A DNA stretch of 64,000 nucleotides from Polyangium sp. 15x6. Lineage in GTDB: Bacteria; Myxococcota_A; Polyangia; Polyangiales; Polyangiaceae. Numbering within the stretch: the first letter of the stretch is position 1; each line of letters begins with the position of its first letter. Shown one piece after another: positions 35,419 to 44,000 of the stretch. Made by a program: the position numbers and the translations under genes. The stretch lies in NCBI RefSeq assembly GCF_029960785.1, contig NZ_JASBQE010000021.1, positions 1 through 64,000 of the forward strand, written 5' to 3'. The notes under the pieces were generated by a model. It was not told where the DNA came from. It was given only the letters and a program-made list of their open reading frames with translations, and did no database searches.

Positions 35419-36306
35419 ATGCGAAACGCCGATCCTGCCCGCCCGCGCCTCCACCTCGTGGACGCGACCTACGAGCTCTTCCGCGCTCACTTCGCGCAGC
35501 CGCCCCGCAAAGCGCCCGACGGCCGCGAGGTCGGCGCTGTCCGCGGGCTGCTCTCGACGCTCATGGTCCTCACGCGCGACGCCACGCATATCGCCTGCGC
35601 CACGGATCACGTCGTCCGTTCGTTCCGGAACGACCTTTACGCCGGATACAAGACCGGCGACGGCCTGCCCGAGGAGCTCACCTCGCAGTTCTTCCTGGCC
35701 GAGGACGCCATGCGCGCGCTCGGGCTCGTCGTCTGGCCCATGGTCGAATTCGAGGCCGACGACGCGATCGCCGCGGGCGCGGCCCGGTTTTCGGAGGACG
35801 CGGGGCAGGTCCTGATTGCCTCGGTCGACAAGGACCTCGCGCAGTGCGTCGACGGCACCCGCGTCGTCATGCTCGACCGGAAAAACGACAACGCCGTCCT
35901 CGACGCGGACGGGGTCACCCGGAAATTCGGCGTCAAACCCGCCTCCATCCCGGATTTCCTCGCCCTCGTGGGGGATTCGGCGGATGGATATCCCGGACTC
36001 CCGGGGTGGGGAGAGAAGTCGGCCGCCGCGGTGCTTTCCGTTTTCGGCACGATCGAGCGCATCCCGCGCGAGGCCTCGGCGTGGGGCATCAAGGTGCGGG
36101 GCGCCGAGAAGCTCGCCGCGACCCTCGCCGCGCGGAGCGACGAGGCCCGCCTCTTCAAGCAGCTCGCCACGCTCCGGACCGACGTCCCTCTGACCGAGGG
36201 GTTCGAGGACCTCGCGTACCGGGGGGCGAGGCCGGAGCTCCGGGCCCTCTGCGAGGAGCTCGGGATGCCCGATCTCGTCAAGCGCGTGACGCGCTGGCGC
36301 TCCTGA
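35419..36306 (+). CDS. 5'-3' exonuclease / flap endonuclease (Pol I N-domain family)
   Basis: 295 residues covering only the 5' nuclease domain found at the N-terminus of DNA polymerase I and in ExoIX. Metal-binding and helical-arch residues are visible: HLVDATYELFRA, FRNDLYAGYK, EFEADDAIAAGA, IASVDKDLAQCV and the H3TH region LVGDSADGYPGLPGWGEKSAAAVL. The polymerase domain is absent. It probably trims RNA primers or flaps as a stand-alone enzyme. Confidence 0.9.
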   Translation: MRNADPARPRLHLVDATYELFRAHFAQPPRKAPDGREVGAVRGLLSTLMVLTRDATHIACATDHVVRSFRNDLYAGYKTGDGLPEELTSQFFLAEDAMRALGLVVWPMVEFEADDAIAAGAARFSEDAGQVLIASVDKDLAQCVDGTRVVMLDRKNDNAVLDADGVTRKFGVKPASIPDFLALVGDSADGYPGLPGWGEKSAAAVLSVFGTIERIPREASAWGIKVRGAEKLAATLAARSDEARLFKQLATLRTDVPLTEGFEDLAYRGARPELRALCEELGMPDLVKRVTRWRS

Positions 36307-36451
36307 GCGCGCGGGGCGGGCGCGAAGCGGCGGTGGCAGTTCGTCGGACACGTGGGGTGCGTGACGCAGGCCGCTCGAATTTTGCGGGCCGTCCCGGCCG
36401 AGCCGTCGAGAAGGTGCCCGTCGCCCCGCTGCTGGTGTAGAAACGAGGCCG

Positions 36452-39400
36452 GTGACGTCCGGACTGGGGGGCACATACGACGGAAAGGCAGGGGGATTCC
36501 CCGATGCTGACGAGCCTCTTGCGGACGACGACCGGCAAACGCTGGTCATCGTCGGCAACGGGATGGTGAGCTACCGGCTCTGCCAGAAGCTCGTCGAGAA
36601 CGGGGTCAACCAGTCGATTCGCATCGTGGTCTTCGGCGAGGAGCGCTTCCCCGCCTACGACCGCGTGCACCTCACGGACATCTTCGGTGGCCGTGACGGC
36701 GAGAGCCTGATCCTCGCGGAAGAGGACTGGTACGAGTCGCACGGCATCGACCTCTACCTCGACGATCCGATCATCCGCGTCGATCGCGACCACAGCTTCG
36801 TCGAGGCCTACTCGGGCCGCCGCGTCCCGTACAACCGCCTCGTCTTCGCCACGGGCTCCGAGCCGTTCGTGCCGCCCATCGAGGGCGTGCACGTCAAGGC
36901 CGAGGACGGCTCGAAGCGGCTGCGCAGGGGCATCTTCGTCTACCGGACCTTCGACGACGTCTACAGCATCGAGGCGCACATCGAGGGCTCGCTCCGCGTC
37001 GCCGTGATCGGCGGCGGCTTGCTCGGCCTCGAGGCGGCGAAGGCGATCTACGACCTCGGCCGGAGGCTGCATCCGATCGAGGTCCAGGTCATCGAGGTCG
37101 CGCAGGGCCTCATGCCGCGGCAGCTCGACGCGCAGGGCGCCGTGGTGCTCAAGGAGAAGATCGAGGAGCTCGGCGTCAAGGTCCAGGTCGGCAAGAAGAT
37201 CAAGAGCGTGGTCTCCACGAAGGAGCACCTCGCCGCGAAGAAGAAGGCCGAGAGAGAAGCCGAGCGGCTCGCGAAGGAAGCGGAGAAGCAGGCGAAGAGG
37301 CAGGCGCGGCAGACCCTCATGTCGCTCACGCCCGGCGAGCTCGCTCCCGGCAGCGCTGGCCCGTACCGCTTCGCTCCGCCGCGTAGCGACGTCGTCGAAG
37401 ACGATCCGCTGGAGGACGAGGAGCCGAAGGAAGCGGTCGTCGAGGACGAGGAGCCCGAGGAGACGCTCGAGGACGAGACCGAGCGCCTCGTGATGGAGTT
37501 CGACGACGGGAAGATCCTCGCCGTCGACATGATCATCGTCTCCACGGGCATCCGCCCGCGCGGCGAGCTCGCGAAGGCCGCGGGCATCACGTGCGCGCCG
37601 AACGGCGGGATCCTCGTCGACGATCGACTGCAGACCTCGGACGAGCAGATCTTCGCGATCGGCGAGTGCGCGAGCCACAGCGGCATCACGTACGGCCTCG
37701 TCGCGCCCGGCTACCAGATGGTCGACGTGCTGGTGGCGAACCTGCTCGGCGAGAACGCGGAGTTCAAGGGCGCCGATCAGTCCGCGAAGTTGAAGCTCCT
37801 CGGCGTCACCGTCGCCGCGCTCGGCGAGTACGACGGCGACACGAAGCCGCTCTCGTCGGCGCTGCGCTACACGACCGGCGGCGTCTACCGCAAGCTCGTG
37901 ACGCGCCAGGGCAAGCTCATCGGGGCGGTCACCGTGGGCGACTGGGAGAACCTCGATCGCATCCGCGACGCGCTCACCTCGCCCGTGCCGATGTCGTTCT
38001 TCGACATGCGGCGCTTCCGCTCGACGGGCAACCTCTTCGCGAAGGAGGAGTCGAAGAAGGTCACCGAGTGGGCCGACGAGGCCGTCGTCTGCGGCTGCAT
38101 GCGCGTCACGCGCGGCACGCTCAGCCTGGCGATCGTCGAGGGCTGCGGGAACGTCGAGGCGCTCTGCAGCAAGACGGGCGCGGGCACGGTCTGCGGCTCG
38201 TGCAAGCCGCTCATCGCGGAGCTGCTCGGCGTGGACGAGAGCGGCGCGGTCCCCGTCGCCGTGCCCCCGCCTTCCGTGCGGATGGGCGAGCGGCCCGCGC
38301 TGCGCAAGGATCGTCCGCCCACGTCGCGCCGCACGATGACGCCCGCGCCGGTCTCGCAGCGCAGGCCGACGTACCCGGGCGCGATGCCGCGCTCGTCGGC
38401 CGTCATGAACATCGTCATGCCGGGCAGCCCGCCGCCTTCGAGCAGCGGACGCGCGCGCCGGAAGACCTTGTCGCTCATGGATGTCCCGCCCGGGCTCTCC
38501 GACTTCGGCGCCGAGGCGGCGGCCGCGTTCGCGCCCGAGCCCGTGCTGCGCGAGACCTACGACAGCGGCGTGCCGAGCAGCCGGCGCATGCCGTCCTCGC
38601 GCCCGCCGAGCCTCAAGCCGCGGGTGTCGTCGCGTCCGCCCACGCCCTCGTACACCGAGGGCCTCGAAGCGGCGATCCGCGCGCTCGCGCCGCCTGCGTT
38701 GCCCGAGGACGAGGCCGAGGTCGGCCTCTCATCCGATCGAGCGCCTGCGCTGCTCGAAGAGCCCGCGCGCGCGGTCGAGGACCTGCAGATCACGCCGCTG
38801 CCGCCCTTGCCGTCGTTCTTCGAGGATCCCGCGATCAACGACGAGGTCGAGGACGAGGCGGAGGACGAGTACGCCGAGGAGGCGGAGGCCGCGTTCAAGG
38901 CGCTCGACGAGGGCGTCTACGACTACGGCTACGTGCAGGCGCGGCGGAGCTGGGTGCCGCCGAAGCGCGTCGGCATGCTCCCGCCCGACCATCCGCAGAA
39001 GGGTGCGGCCAGCAAGTCGGTCGCGCCGCGCAAGGAAGCGGTGCCGCCCGAGTCGGGGCTCAGGCCGCTGTTCGTGGCGTCGATCGGCGCGTTCCTCCTG
39101 TCGGCCGTGGCGGTCGCGTCGCGACCGATGCCGGTGCCGACGACGATCGCGGGCCGGCTCGGCCCTGCGCGCCTCTTCACGGACGACACGCTGAAGCAGA
39201 TCTCCGGCTACGTGCTGCTCGGCCTCTGCGTGGTGAGCCTCGTGCTCTCGCTGCGCAAGCGCTGGAAGCGATTCACGTGGCTCGACGTGCCCATGTTCCG
39301 GGCGATCCACGGCATCATCGGCGCCTCGACGATCTTCGCGCTCGTGGTGCACACGGGCCTCAGGCTCGGCCACCACCTGAATTTCTGGCTATCGATCGAT

Positions 39401-39577
39401 TTCCTCGCCGTGTGCGTGCTCGGCGCGATCGCGGGCGTCGTGACGGCGATCTCGAATCGATGGGGCGCGATGAAGGCGCGTGATCGGCGGCTCTTCACGT
39501 CGCGCGCGCACCTCGTGGTGTTCTGGCCGCTGCCCGTGCTCGTCGCGCTGCACGTGGTGCAGGTCTACTACTACTGA
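36452..39577 (+). CDS. FAD-dependent oxidoreductase-BFD-membrane heme fusion protein
   Basis: 1041 residues, far longer than NirB-type or ferredoxin reductases. About 30-560 is an FAD/NAD(P)H oxidoreductase (LVIVGNGMVSYRLC, VAVIGGGLLGLEAAKAI, IFAIGECASH) interrupted by a highly charged insert (about 265-345). About 545-595 is a BFD-like [2Fe-2S] domain with VCGCMRVTRG...GTVCGSC. About 600-865 is a Pro/Ser/Glu-rich linker. The C-terminal 170 residues contain about four TM helices with several intramembrane His (IHGIIG, VVHTGL, HLVVFW, ALHVVQ), consistent with a b-heme membrane module. It could pass electrons from NAD(P)H through FAD and Fe-S to or from the membrane. The start is GTG. Confidence 0.8.
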   Translation: MTSGLGGTYDGKAGGFPDADEPLADDDRQTLVIVGNGMVSYRLCQKLVENGVNQSIRIVVFGEERFPAYDRVHLTDIFGGRDGESLILAEEDWYESHGIDLYLDDPIIRVDRDHSFVEAYSGRRVPYNRLVFATGSEPFVPPIEGVHVKAEDGSKRLRRGIFVYRTFDDVYSIEAHIEGSLRVAVIGGGLLGLEAAKAIYDLGRRLHPIEVQVIEVAQGLMPRQLDAQGAVVLKEKIEELGVKVQVGKKIKSVVSTKEHLAAKKKAEREAERLAKEAEKQAKRQARQTLMSLTPGELAPGSAGPYRFAPPRSDVVEDDPLEDEEPKEAVVEDEEPEETLEDETERLVMEFDDGKILAVDMIIVSTGIRPRGELAKAAGITCAPNGGILVDDRLQTSDEQIFAIGECASHSGITYGLVAPGYQMVDVLVANLLGENAEFKGADQSAKLKLLGVTVAALGEYDGDTKPLSSALRYTTGGVYRKLVTRQGKLIGAVTVGDWENLDRIRDALTSPVPMSFFDMRRFRSTGNLFAKEESKKVTEWADEAVVCGCMRVTRGTLSLAIVEGCGNVEALCSKTGAGTVCGSCKPLIAELLGVDESGAVPVAVPPPSVRMGERPALRKDRPPTSRRTMTPAPVSQRRPTYPGAMPRSSAVMNIVMPGSPPPSSSGRARRKTLSLMDVPPGLSDFGAEAAAAFAPEPVLRETYDSGVPSSRRMPSSRPPSLKPRVSSRPPTPSYTEGLEAAIRALAPPALPEDEAEVGLSSDRAPALLEEPARAVEDLQITPLPPLPSFFEDPAINDEVEDEAEDEYAEEAEAAFKALDEGVYDYGYVQARRSWVPPKRVGMLPPDHPQKGAASKSVAPRKEAVPPESGLRPLFVASIGAFLLSAVAVASRPMPVPTTIAGRLGPARLFTDDTLKQISGYVLLGLCVVSLVLSLRKRWKRFTWLDVPMFRAIHGIIGASTIFALVVHTGLRLGHHLNFWLSIDFLAVCVLGAIAGVVTAISNRWGAMKARDRRLFTSRAHLVVFWPLPVLVALHVVQVYYY

Positions 39578-39679
39578 CCGAGCGAGCACGAATCGCACGT
39601 AGGGACGCGCTGTTCGTGTCCCAACTGGTTTTCCGTTCGTGCGAGGCTCACGAATCCTTACGCAACCCGAGGAGATCGC

Positions 39680-41248
39680 ATGCGTATCTGGTTTCGTGCT
39701 TCGCTCTTGCTTCTGCTCCTGGCCCCCGCCTGCTCGCCCGCGGCGCGCGACGAGGGCCCGACCCTGGCCACGCGTTCCGCGCTGACCGTCACCGAGACCC
39801 AGAAGCTCACGGAGGTGACGCCCGCGCAGGGGGGCCGCTTCGGGCACTTCGTGGCCGTGAGCGGCAACACGGCGCTCATCACCGCGCCTCATGACGGCGG
39901 CATGGGCGCCGCCCACGTCTTCACGGTTGCTGGCGGGGTGGCCACGCTCGAGGCCACGCTCACGCCGAGTGACGGCTGGGTGGGGGACGCGTTTGGTGAG
40001 GCCGCGGCGCTCGACGGCGACACGGCGGCGGTGATGGCCCGCGCCGACAACCTCCCGGGCCAGAACGGGGCGGTCTACGTATTCGTTCGGAGCGGCGGCG
40101 CCTGGACGCAGCAGGCCAAGCTCCTCGTCCCGAGGGTCTCTGCGGGAGACATCGCGCAGCTCGCCGTGGCGCTCGACGGCGACACGATCCTCGCCTCGAG
40201 CGTGAACGAGGCCGGCGGGGTGCTCTCCGGGGAGGCGCAGGTCTTCACGCGTTCGGGCGGGACGTGGTCGTCGCCCGTGAAGCTCTTGCCGGTCACGGCC
40301 ACCCCTGGATTTGCGCGGTCCGTCACGGTCTCGGGGAACACCGCGCTCCTCGGCTCGCCGGACGCTTCGCTCCTAGCACCGGGCGACGGGGTGGTTCACA
40401 GGTTCCTTCGAGGCGAAGGCGGGAACTGGACCGAGGACGTCCATTTCGGCTTTTTCGGGGCGAACGCCCATATGGGCCGCACCGTGGCGCTCGACGGCGA
40501 CATCATGGCATTCGGGGGCGATGGCGTGTGGAGGCTCTACAACCCCAAGGGCGATGACGCGACGCTCAAAGTGTTCGAGGGGGATAGTTGGCCGGCGCTC
40601 CGGGGCAACGTGGTGCTGGCCGGGACGGCCGCGGGCGAGAGTGGACACGCTCGGCTGTACCACGGCGTGGTCGACGTTTCCTGGTCGGCGGTGCGAACGT
40701 ACCTGCCCTCCGATCCGCAGAGCTACGATCAATTCGGCAGGCGACTCGCGCTCGGGGATGGATTCGCGCTCGTCGGCGCGGAGGAGCACACCGAGGGGAT
40801 GATGACGAGGGCCGGCGCCGCGTACCTGTACGTCGTGCCCAAGCAAGAGGGCGAGGCCTGCGCCGTGGACGCGGATTGCCTGAGCACCACTTGCATGTCG
40901 GGCACGTGCGGGTTGTTCGTCTACAACAGCGGCGAAGGCGGCGGCGGAGGCGCAGGCGCAGGCCCCAACACGGGCGGCTTCGGAGGCGTAGGCAGCGGCG
41001 AAGGCGGCTTCGGAGGCGTAGGCGCAGGCCCCAACACGGGCGGTTTCGGAGGGCTAGGCGCGGGCGGCGGCGGCGTTGCCGGCGACGGCGCTGCCGGCGG
41101 CGGCGTGGCCGGCGGCGGCGGCGGCGCGGGCGCGAGGAGGGCATGCACGCCCCAGGCGACGAGCGCGGTCCCGGCGCCGAGGCCGGCGCAGAGCGCGGCG
41201 GCCGGCAGCCACGAGATCCCTCCCGCCACGGCGGCGGCGGCGGCGTAA
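39680..41248 (+). CDS. FG-GAP-like lipoprotein with glycine-rich tail overlapping an antisense gene
   Basis: 522 residues. A lipoprotein signal (LLLLLAPACS) is followed by about seven FG-GAP-like propeller blades (GRFGHFVAVSGNTALITAP, DAFGEAAALDGDTAAVMA and similar) and a short Cys motif (CAVDADCLSTTCMSGTCG). The Gly-rich tail from about residue 417 carries a 66-bp repeat. The last ~110 codons run antisense to the proline-rich end of the gene at 40921-41373. The final segment (ARRACTPQAT...) lacks the composition of a natural C-terminus, so the true end may be a recombination product. The start has AGGAG. Confidence 0.65.
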   Translation: MRIWFRASLLLLLLAPACSPAARDEGPTLATRSALTVTETQKLTEVTPAQGGRFGHFVAVSGNTALITAPHDGGMGAAHVFTVAGGVATLEATLTPSDGWVGDAFGEAAALDGDTAAVMARADNLPGQNGAVYVFVRSGGAWTQQAKLLVPRVSAGDIAQLAVALDGDTILASSVNEAGGVLSGEAQVFTRSGGTWSSPVKLLPVTATPGFARSVTVSGNTALLGSPDASLLAPGDGVVHRFLRGEGGNWTEDVHFGFFGANAHMGRTVALDGDIMAFGGDGVWRLYNPKGDDATLKVFEGDSWPALRGNVVLAGTAAGESGHARLYHGVVDVSWSAVRTYLPSDPQSYDQFGRRLALGDGFALVGAEEHTEGMMTRAGAAYLYVVPKQEGEACAVDADCLSTTCMSGTCGLFVYNSGEGGGGGAGAGPNTGGFGGVGSGEGGFGGVGAGPNTGGFGGLGAGGGGVAGDGAAGGGVAGGGGGAGARRACTPQATSAVPAPRPAQSAAAGSHEIPPATAAAAA

Positions 41249-41373
41249 CGCCCGAGGCGCGCGGTGGTGCGGGCGCGTTCGGCCTTCGTCATCGGGCGTG
41301 TCTTCGATCCGGCGCGGAGCAGCGCGCGCACGTCGTCGGGACCGTCGTCGCGAAGGCGGGTCGGCTCGCTCAT
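40921..41373 (-). CDS. Small membrane protein coupled to the ECF sigma factor (possible anti-sigma)
   Basis: 150 residues. A charged N-terminus (MSEPTRLRDDGPDDVRALLRAG) and a TM region at about 42-80 (YAAAAAVAGGISWLPAAALCAGLGAGTALVAWGVHALL) are followed by a tail of almost pure Pro/Ala/Lys repeats. Its ATG overlaps the sigma factor stop codon (ATGA), so translation is coupled. Position and topology suggest an anti-sigma or partner, though no zinc-binding anti-sigma motif is seen. The proline-rich tail lies wholly opposite the Gly-rich tail of the convergent lipoprotein gene, and may be truncated. Confidence 0.55.
   Translation of the reverse strand: MSEPTRLRDDGPDDVRALLRAGSKTRPMTKAERARTTARLGRYAAAAAVAGGISWLPAAALCAGLGAGTALVAWGVHALLAPAPPPPPATPPPAAPSPATPPPPAPSPPKPPVLGPAPTPPKPPSPLPTPPKPPVLGPAPAPPPPPSPLL
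40955..41060 (+). repeat. 66-bp direct repeat in the overlapping gene tails
   Basis: The sequence starting GGCGCAGGCCCC at 40955 recurs at 41021, with GGCGGCTTCGGAGGCGTAGGC also repeated at 40974 and 41004. The unit is 22 codons and stays in frame on both strands, encoding GAGPNTGGFGG-type repeats on plus and PPKPPVLGPAP-type repeats on minus. Such GC-rich repeats are prone to slippage or recombination. Confidence 0.8.
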
Positions 41374-41981
41374 TCGAGGCTCCCTCCGCGCGCCTTGTGG
41401 CGCGCCACGATCTTCTGGAACTGCTTGCGCGCGGCGCTGAGCCGCGACCACACCGTGCCAACGGGGACGCCGAGGATCGCCGCGATCTCCTCCGAAGGCA
41501 GCTCGTCCAGCTCGAACATCACGAAGACCGCGCGCTTGTCGAGGTCCATCTCGTCGAGCACGCGGTCGAGCGTCGCCCGCGCGCGGCGCGCCTCCAGCGC
41601 GACGTCGGGGGACTCGCCGGTAGGCGCCTCGAACGTCGCCGCGACGTCGTCGGTCGGCACCTCGCGGCGGAACCACGCGCGCCGCCGGTGCGCCGCCGCG
41701 ACCCGGAGGCACACGCCGAAGAGCCATGTCGTCAGGGCCGAGCTCCCGTCGAAGGTGTGCAGGCGTTTGTGCACGACGACGAACACCTCCTGGAAGACGT
41801 CCTCCAGATCGGCCGGCCGGATGCCGAGCCGCTGGAGCGATCGCCACACGAAGTCGGCCTGCGCCTCGTGCACCGCGAGCACGTCGAGCTCGTTCGTGGT
41901 GGAGGAGGGCGCGGTGGCGGTGCGGGGGGCGAGGGCGGCGAAGATCACGCGGCTGGCCGTGAATGCGCGGAGGTGCGCCAA
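41370..41981 (-). CDS. ECF-type RNA polymerase sigma factor
   Basis: 203 residues with region 2 (DFVWRSLQRLGIRPADLEDVFQEVFVVVHKRL...LTTWLFGVCLRVAAAHRRR) and region 4 (LDRVLDEMDLDKRAVFVMFELDELPSEEIAAILGVPVGTVWSRLSAARKQF), the standard two-domain ECF layout. The assigned start leaves a long N-terminus and the true one may be a few codons inside. It begins 4 bp after the upstream outer-membrane gene and overlaps the downstream small membrane gene, so all three form an operon. Confidence 0.93.
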   Translation of the reverse strand: MAHLRAFTASRVIFAALAPRTATAPSSTTNELDVLAVHEAQADFVWRSLQRLGIRPADLEDVFQEVFVVVHKRLHTFDGSSALTTWLFGVCLRVAAAHRRRAWFRREVPTDDVAATFEAPTGESPDVALEARRARATLDRVLDEMDLDKRAVFVMFELDELPSEEIAAILGVPVGTVWSRLSAARKQFQKIVARHKARGGSLE

Positions 41982-41985
41982 ACCT

Positions 41986-43074
41986 TCACGGAAAATTCGC
42001 CCCCAACCCCACGAACGGCAGCCCGGTCACCGGGGCTTGCTCGAAGATGGGCGTTGTCCACCCCTTCACCTCGAACGGGCGCCGTGTGATCGGCACGAGC
42101 ACGTGCACGCCCATCTCGGCGTGCAGGCGCGGCGCGAGACGCACGCGAAGCCGCGGCGTGATCGCCGCAGCCGCCCAGAACCAGTCCCCGGGCTCCGCCG
42201 GCTCCAGATCGTAGACGACGGCGTGGAGCGCCCCCGCCCAGAGCGACCCACAAGCGGCCAGATCCGCCGCGCCGGTCCGCGCCACGTCGACGCACGCCCC
42301 GAGCGCGAGCGTCGACAGTCCGAAGCCAAACTGCCCGCCTTCCGTCCGCGCCTCCGGCAGCCACAGCGCCTCGCCGGTGATCTGCACCCGCGGCGCGACC
42401 GCCACGTGCCCCGAAAGCCCGACGCCCGGCGCCGCCTTCGGCAAGAGCCCGAGGCCGAGCCCGCCCCGCAGCGCGATCCCCGAGGCTCCGAGCACCTCCG
42501 GCGGCGTGGGCGCGGCGGCGGGTACGGTCGGCGCGGTGGCGGGCACAGTCGGCGCGGCGGCGGCGGGCACGGCGGGTGTGACAGAGGGCAGCGGCTGCGG
42601 AGGCGCCGGTGGCGGTGGCGTGGCTGCGGGCGGCGGAGGAGGGGGCGGAGGAGGCGGGGACATGCCAGCCTCGGGATCGATGGCGAGAGCGACGGCGAGC
42701 ACGCTCGCGGCCTCGATCGGGCCGCAGTCCGTCGCCTCGCTCGTCAGCTCGCGCACGCCGGCGAGCGCCCCGTCGCGGCCCCGCACGTAGATCTCGGCGC
42801 GGAAACCGCGCTCCGGGCGCGAGATGATGGCCTCGATCGAGCGTTCCGCGTCGGCTGCAAACGGGCTCCTCCCGAGCCGCGCCGTCACCAGGTCGGCGAT
42901 CTGCTGCTGGCTCGAGCATGCGTCCGCGCCCTGCGCCCGCACCCAAGCGAAGCGCACCAGCTCGGGCTCCGCCCCCGCGCGCGGCGCGACGAGCGCGAGG
43001 GCAAGGGCGGTCGCGCCCGCGCAGAGGGAAAGGGAGGCGATGGGTCGGGGAGGGGAGCGCACGGCGGGGAGCAT
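41986..43074 (-). CDS. Exported protein with proline-rich linker and C-terminal beta-rich domain
   Basis: 362 residues. A signal peptide (about 1-35, ending APRAGA) is followed by a small domain with conserved Cys (GADACSSQQQIADLV and ATDCGPIEAASVLAVALAIDP), a Pro/Ala/Val-rich linker (about 140-195) and a beta-strand-rich C-terminal half (ALRGGLGLGLLPKAAPGVGLSGHVAVAPRVQI). The last part resembles outer-membrane barrels found beside ECF sigma genes in Polyangiales. It is the first gene of the sigma operon. Function unknown. Confidence 0.7.
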   Translation of the reverse strand: MLPAVRSPPRPIASLSLCAGATALALALVAPRAGAEPELVRFAWVRAQGADACSSQQQIADLVTARLGRSPFAADAERSIEAIISRPERGFRAEIYVRGRDGALAGVRELTSEATDCGPIEAASVLAVALAIDPEAGMSPPPPPPPPPPAATPPPPAPPQPLPSVTPAVPAAAAPTVPATAPTVPAAAPTPPEVLGASGIALRGGLGLGLLPKAAPGVGLSGHVAVAPRVQITGEALWLPEARTEGGQFGFGLSTLALGACVDVARTGAADLAACGSLWAGALHAVVYDLEPAEPGDWFWAAAAITPRLRVRLAPRLHAEMGVHVLVPITRRPFEVKGWTTPIFEQAPVTGLPFVGLGANFP

Positions 43075-43171
43075 CGCTCAGCGCAGGCCGATCGACCAGG
43101 TGCCTAGCAGGCTGTTGATAAGCTTGCTGCGCGCCAAACCGGTGTTCCGTGCGTGGGACGGGCGGCCTGGG

Positions 43172-43408
43172 TCATGGCTCGCCGTCGGCGTCGCCGCAGT
43201 GAAGAATCACGCATTGATTGCGTTCGGACTCTCTCATCCGGCTGCACAGCTGGCCGATATCCGAATCCCTGTCGACCACGTCGCCTTCGTGCGGCTCGCT
43301 CCTGCCGGGCTTGTACTCGACATTTTCGAGCGCCACCCATCGCCCGCTGAACTCATTCGAGCGGCACAGCTCTGCCCACTTCGTGCGCGTACTGTGTTTG
43401 TCTCGCAT
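43172..43408 (-). CDS. Small hypothetical protein
   Basis: 78 residues from the ATG at 43408; an in-frame GTG at 43492 would give 106. The core GRWVALENVEYKPG, then HEGDVVDRDSDIGQLCSRMRESERNQCVILHC, has the balanced composition of a real soluble protein, and similar short proteins seem to recur in Polyangiales (recalled pattern, unverified). No ribosome binding site is obvious for either start. The surrounding DNA is less GC-rich than the flanks. Confidence 0.5.
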   Translation of the reverse strand: MRDKHSTRTKWAELCRSNEFSGRWVALENVEYKPGRSEPHEGDVVDRDSDIGQLCSRMRESERNQCVILHCGDADGEP

Positions 43409-44000
43409 GGCAAGGACACGGTACCGTCCTTTGCATCCCGAGGTCAATCTCGCTCGCAGTCGAGATAGTGCTGCTCCCAGCAGGATTGTCACGGCCGCAT
43501 TGTACGGTGCTTCGCGTTCCCGAGGTGGTCAGGGCTCGAAGGCATCGCGAGGAATGGGTGGCGCTCGCGGCATTCAGCTCGGGCAACAACCACATTCCGA
43601 CGTTCTCGAATCGGTACCGCAATGTCTCCCACAGATTCTGTTGCGCTCCATGGTCACGTGCTATGCCGAGAATCGGTTGTCCGCTGCGGGAGTGCCGTAC
43701 CGCATACGCGCCCATCGCCGTCCCCGAGCGGGATCCCTGAATGCCGTCCCCCTCCGCTCGCGCTTGCGCTTCCGTTCCCGCCTCCACCCTGCCGAGCGCG
43801 CAGGGCGCGTGATGGCAGTTTGAATGTCGTCAAATATACGCACCCTCGTCGGAATCGTTGGTAGGCACGATTCCGGCTCGCGTATCGGGCGCCCATCCTT
43901 TACCTTCGGGGCCGAAACGGAGACGCGCGACGGCGGGCGCTTCCGCGCCATCGAGCCAGCCGCGGCTCCACGAATCTCCGCCCAACGAGAGGACGAAGCC
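43409..44000. other. Lower-GC intergenic or degraded region
   Basis: About 590 bp with no confident gene. A minus-strand frame (to 43787) includes a stretch with normal protein composition (NLWETLRYRFENVGMWLLPEL), but it ends in implausible sequence overlapping the small gene at 43172-43408. It may be a decayed gene. The last 150 bp serve as leader for the lipoprotein gene at 44001. Confidence 0.35.

Noticed and set aside
40921-41847. Minus-strand frame extended upstream to 41847
   Set aside because: The upstream part lies inside the ECF sigma gene in another frame; the ATG at 41373 overlapping the sigma stop is the natural start.
43353-43787. 144-codon minus-strand ORF
   Set aside because: Only part has protein-like composition; it overlaps the more plausible small gene at 43172-43408 and lacks a ribosome binding site. 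Kept as possible debris.
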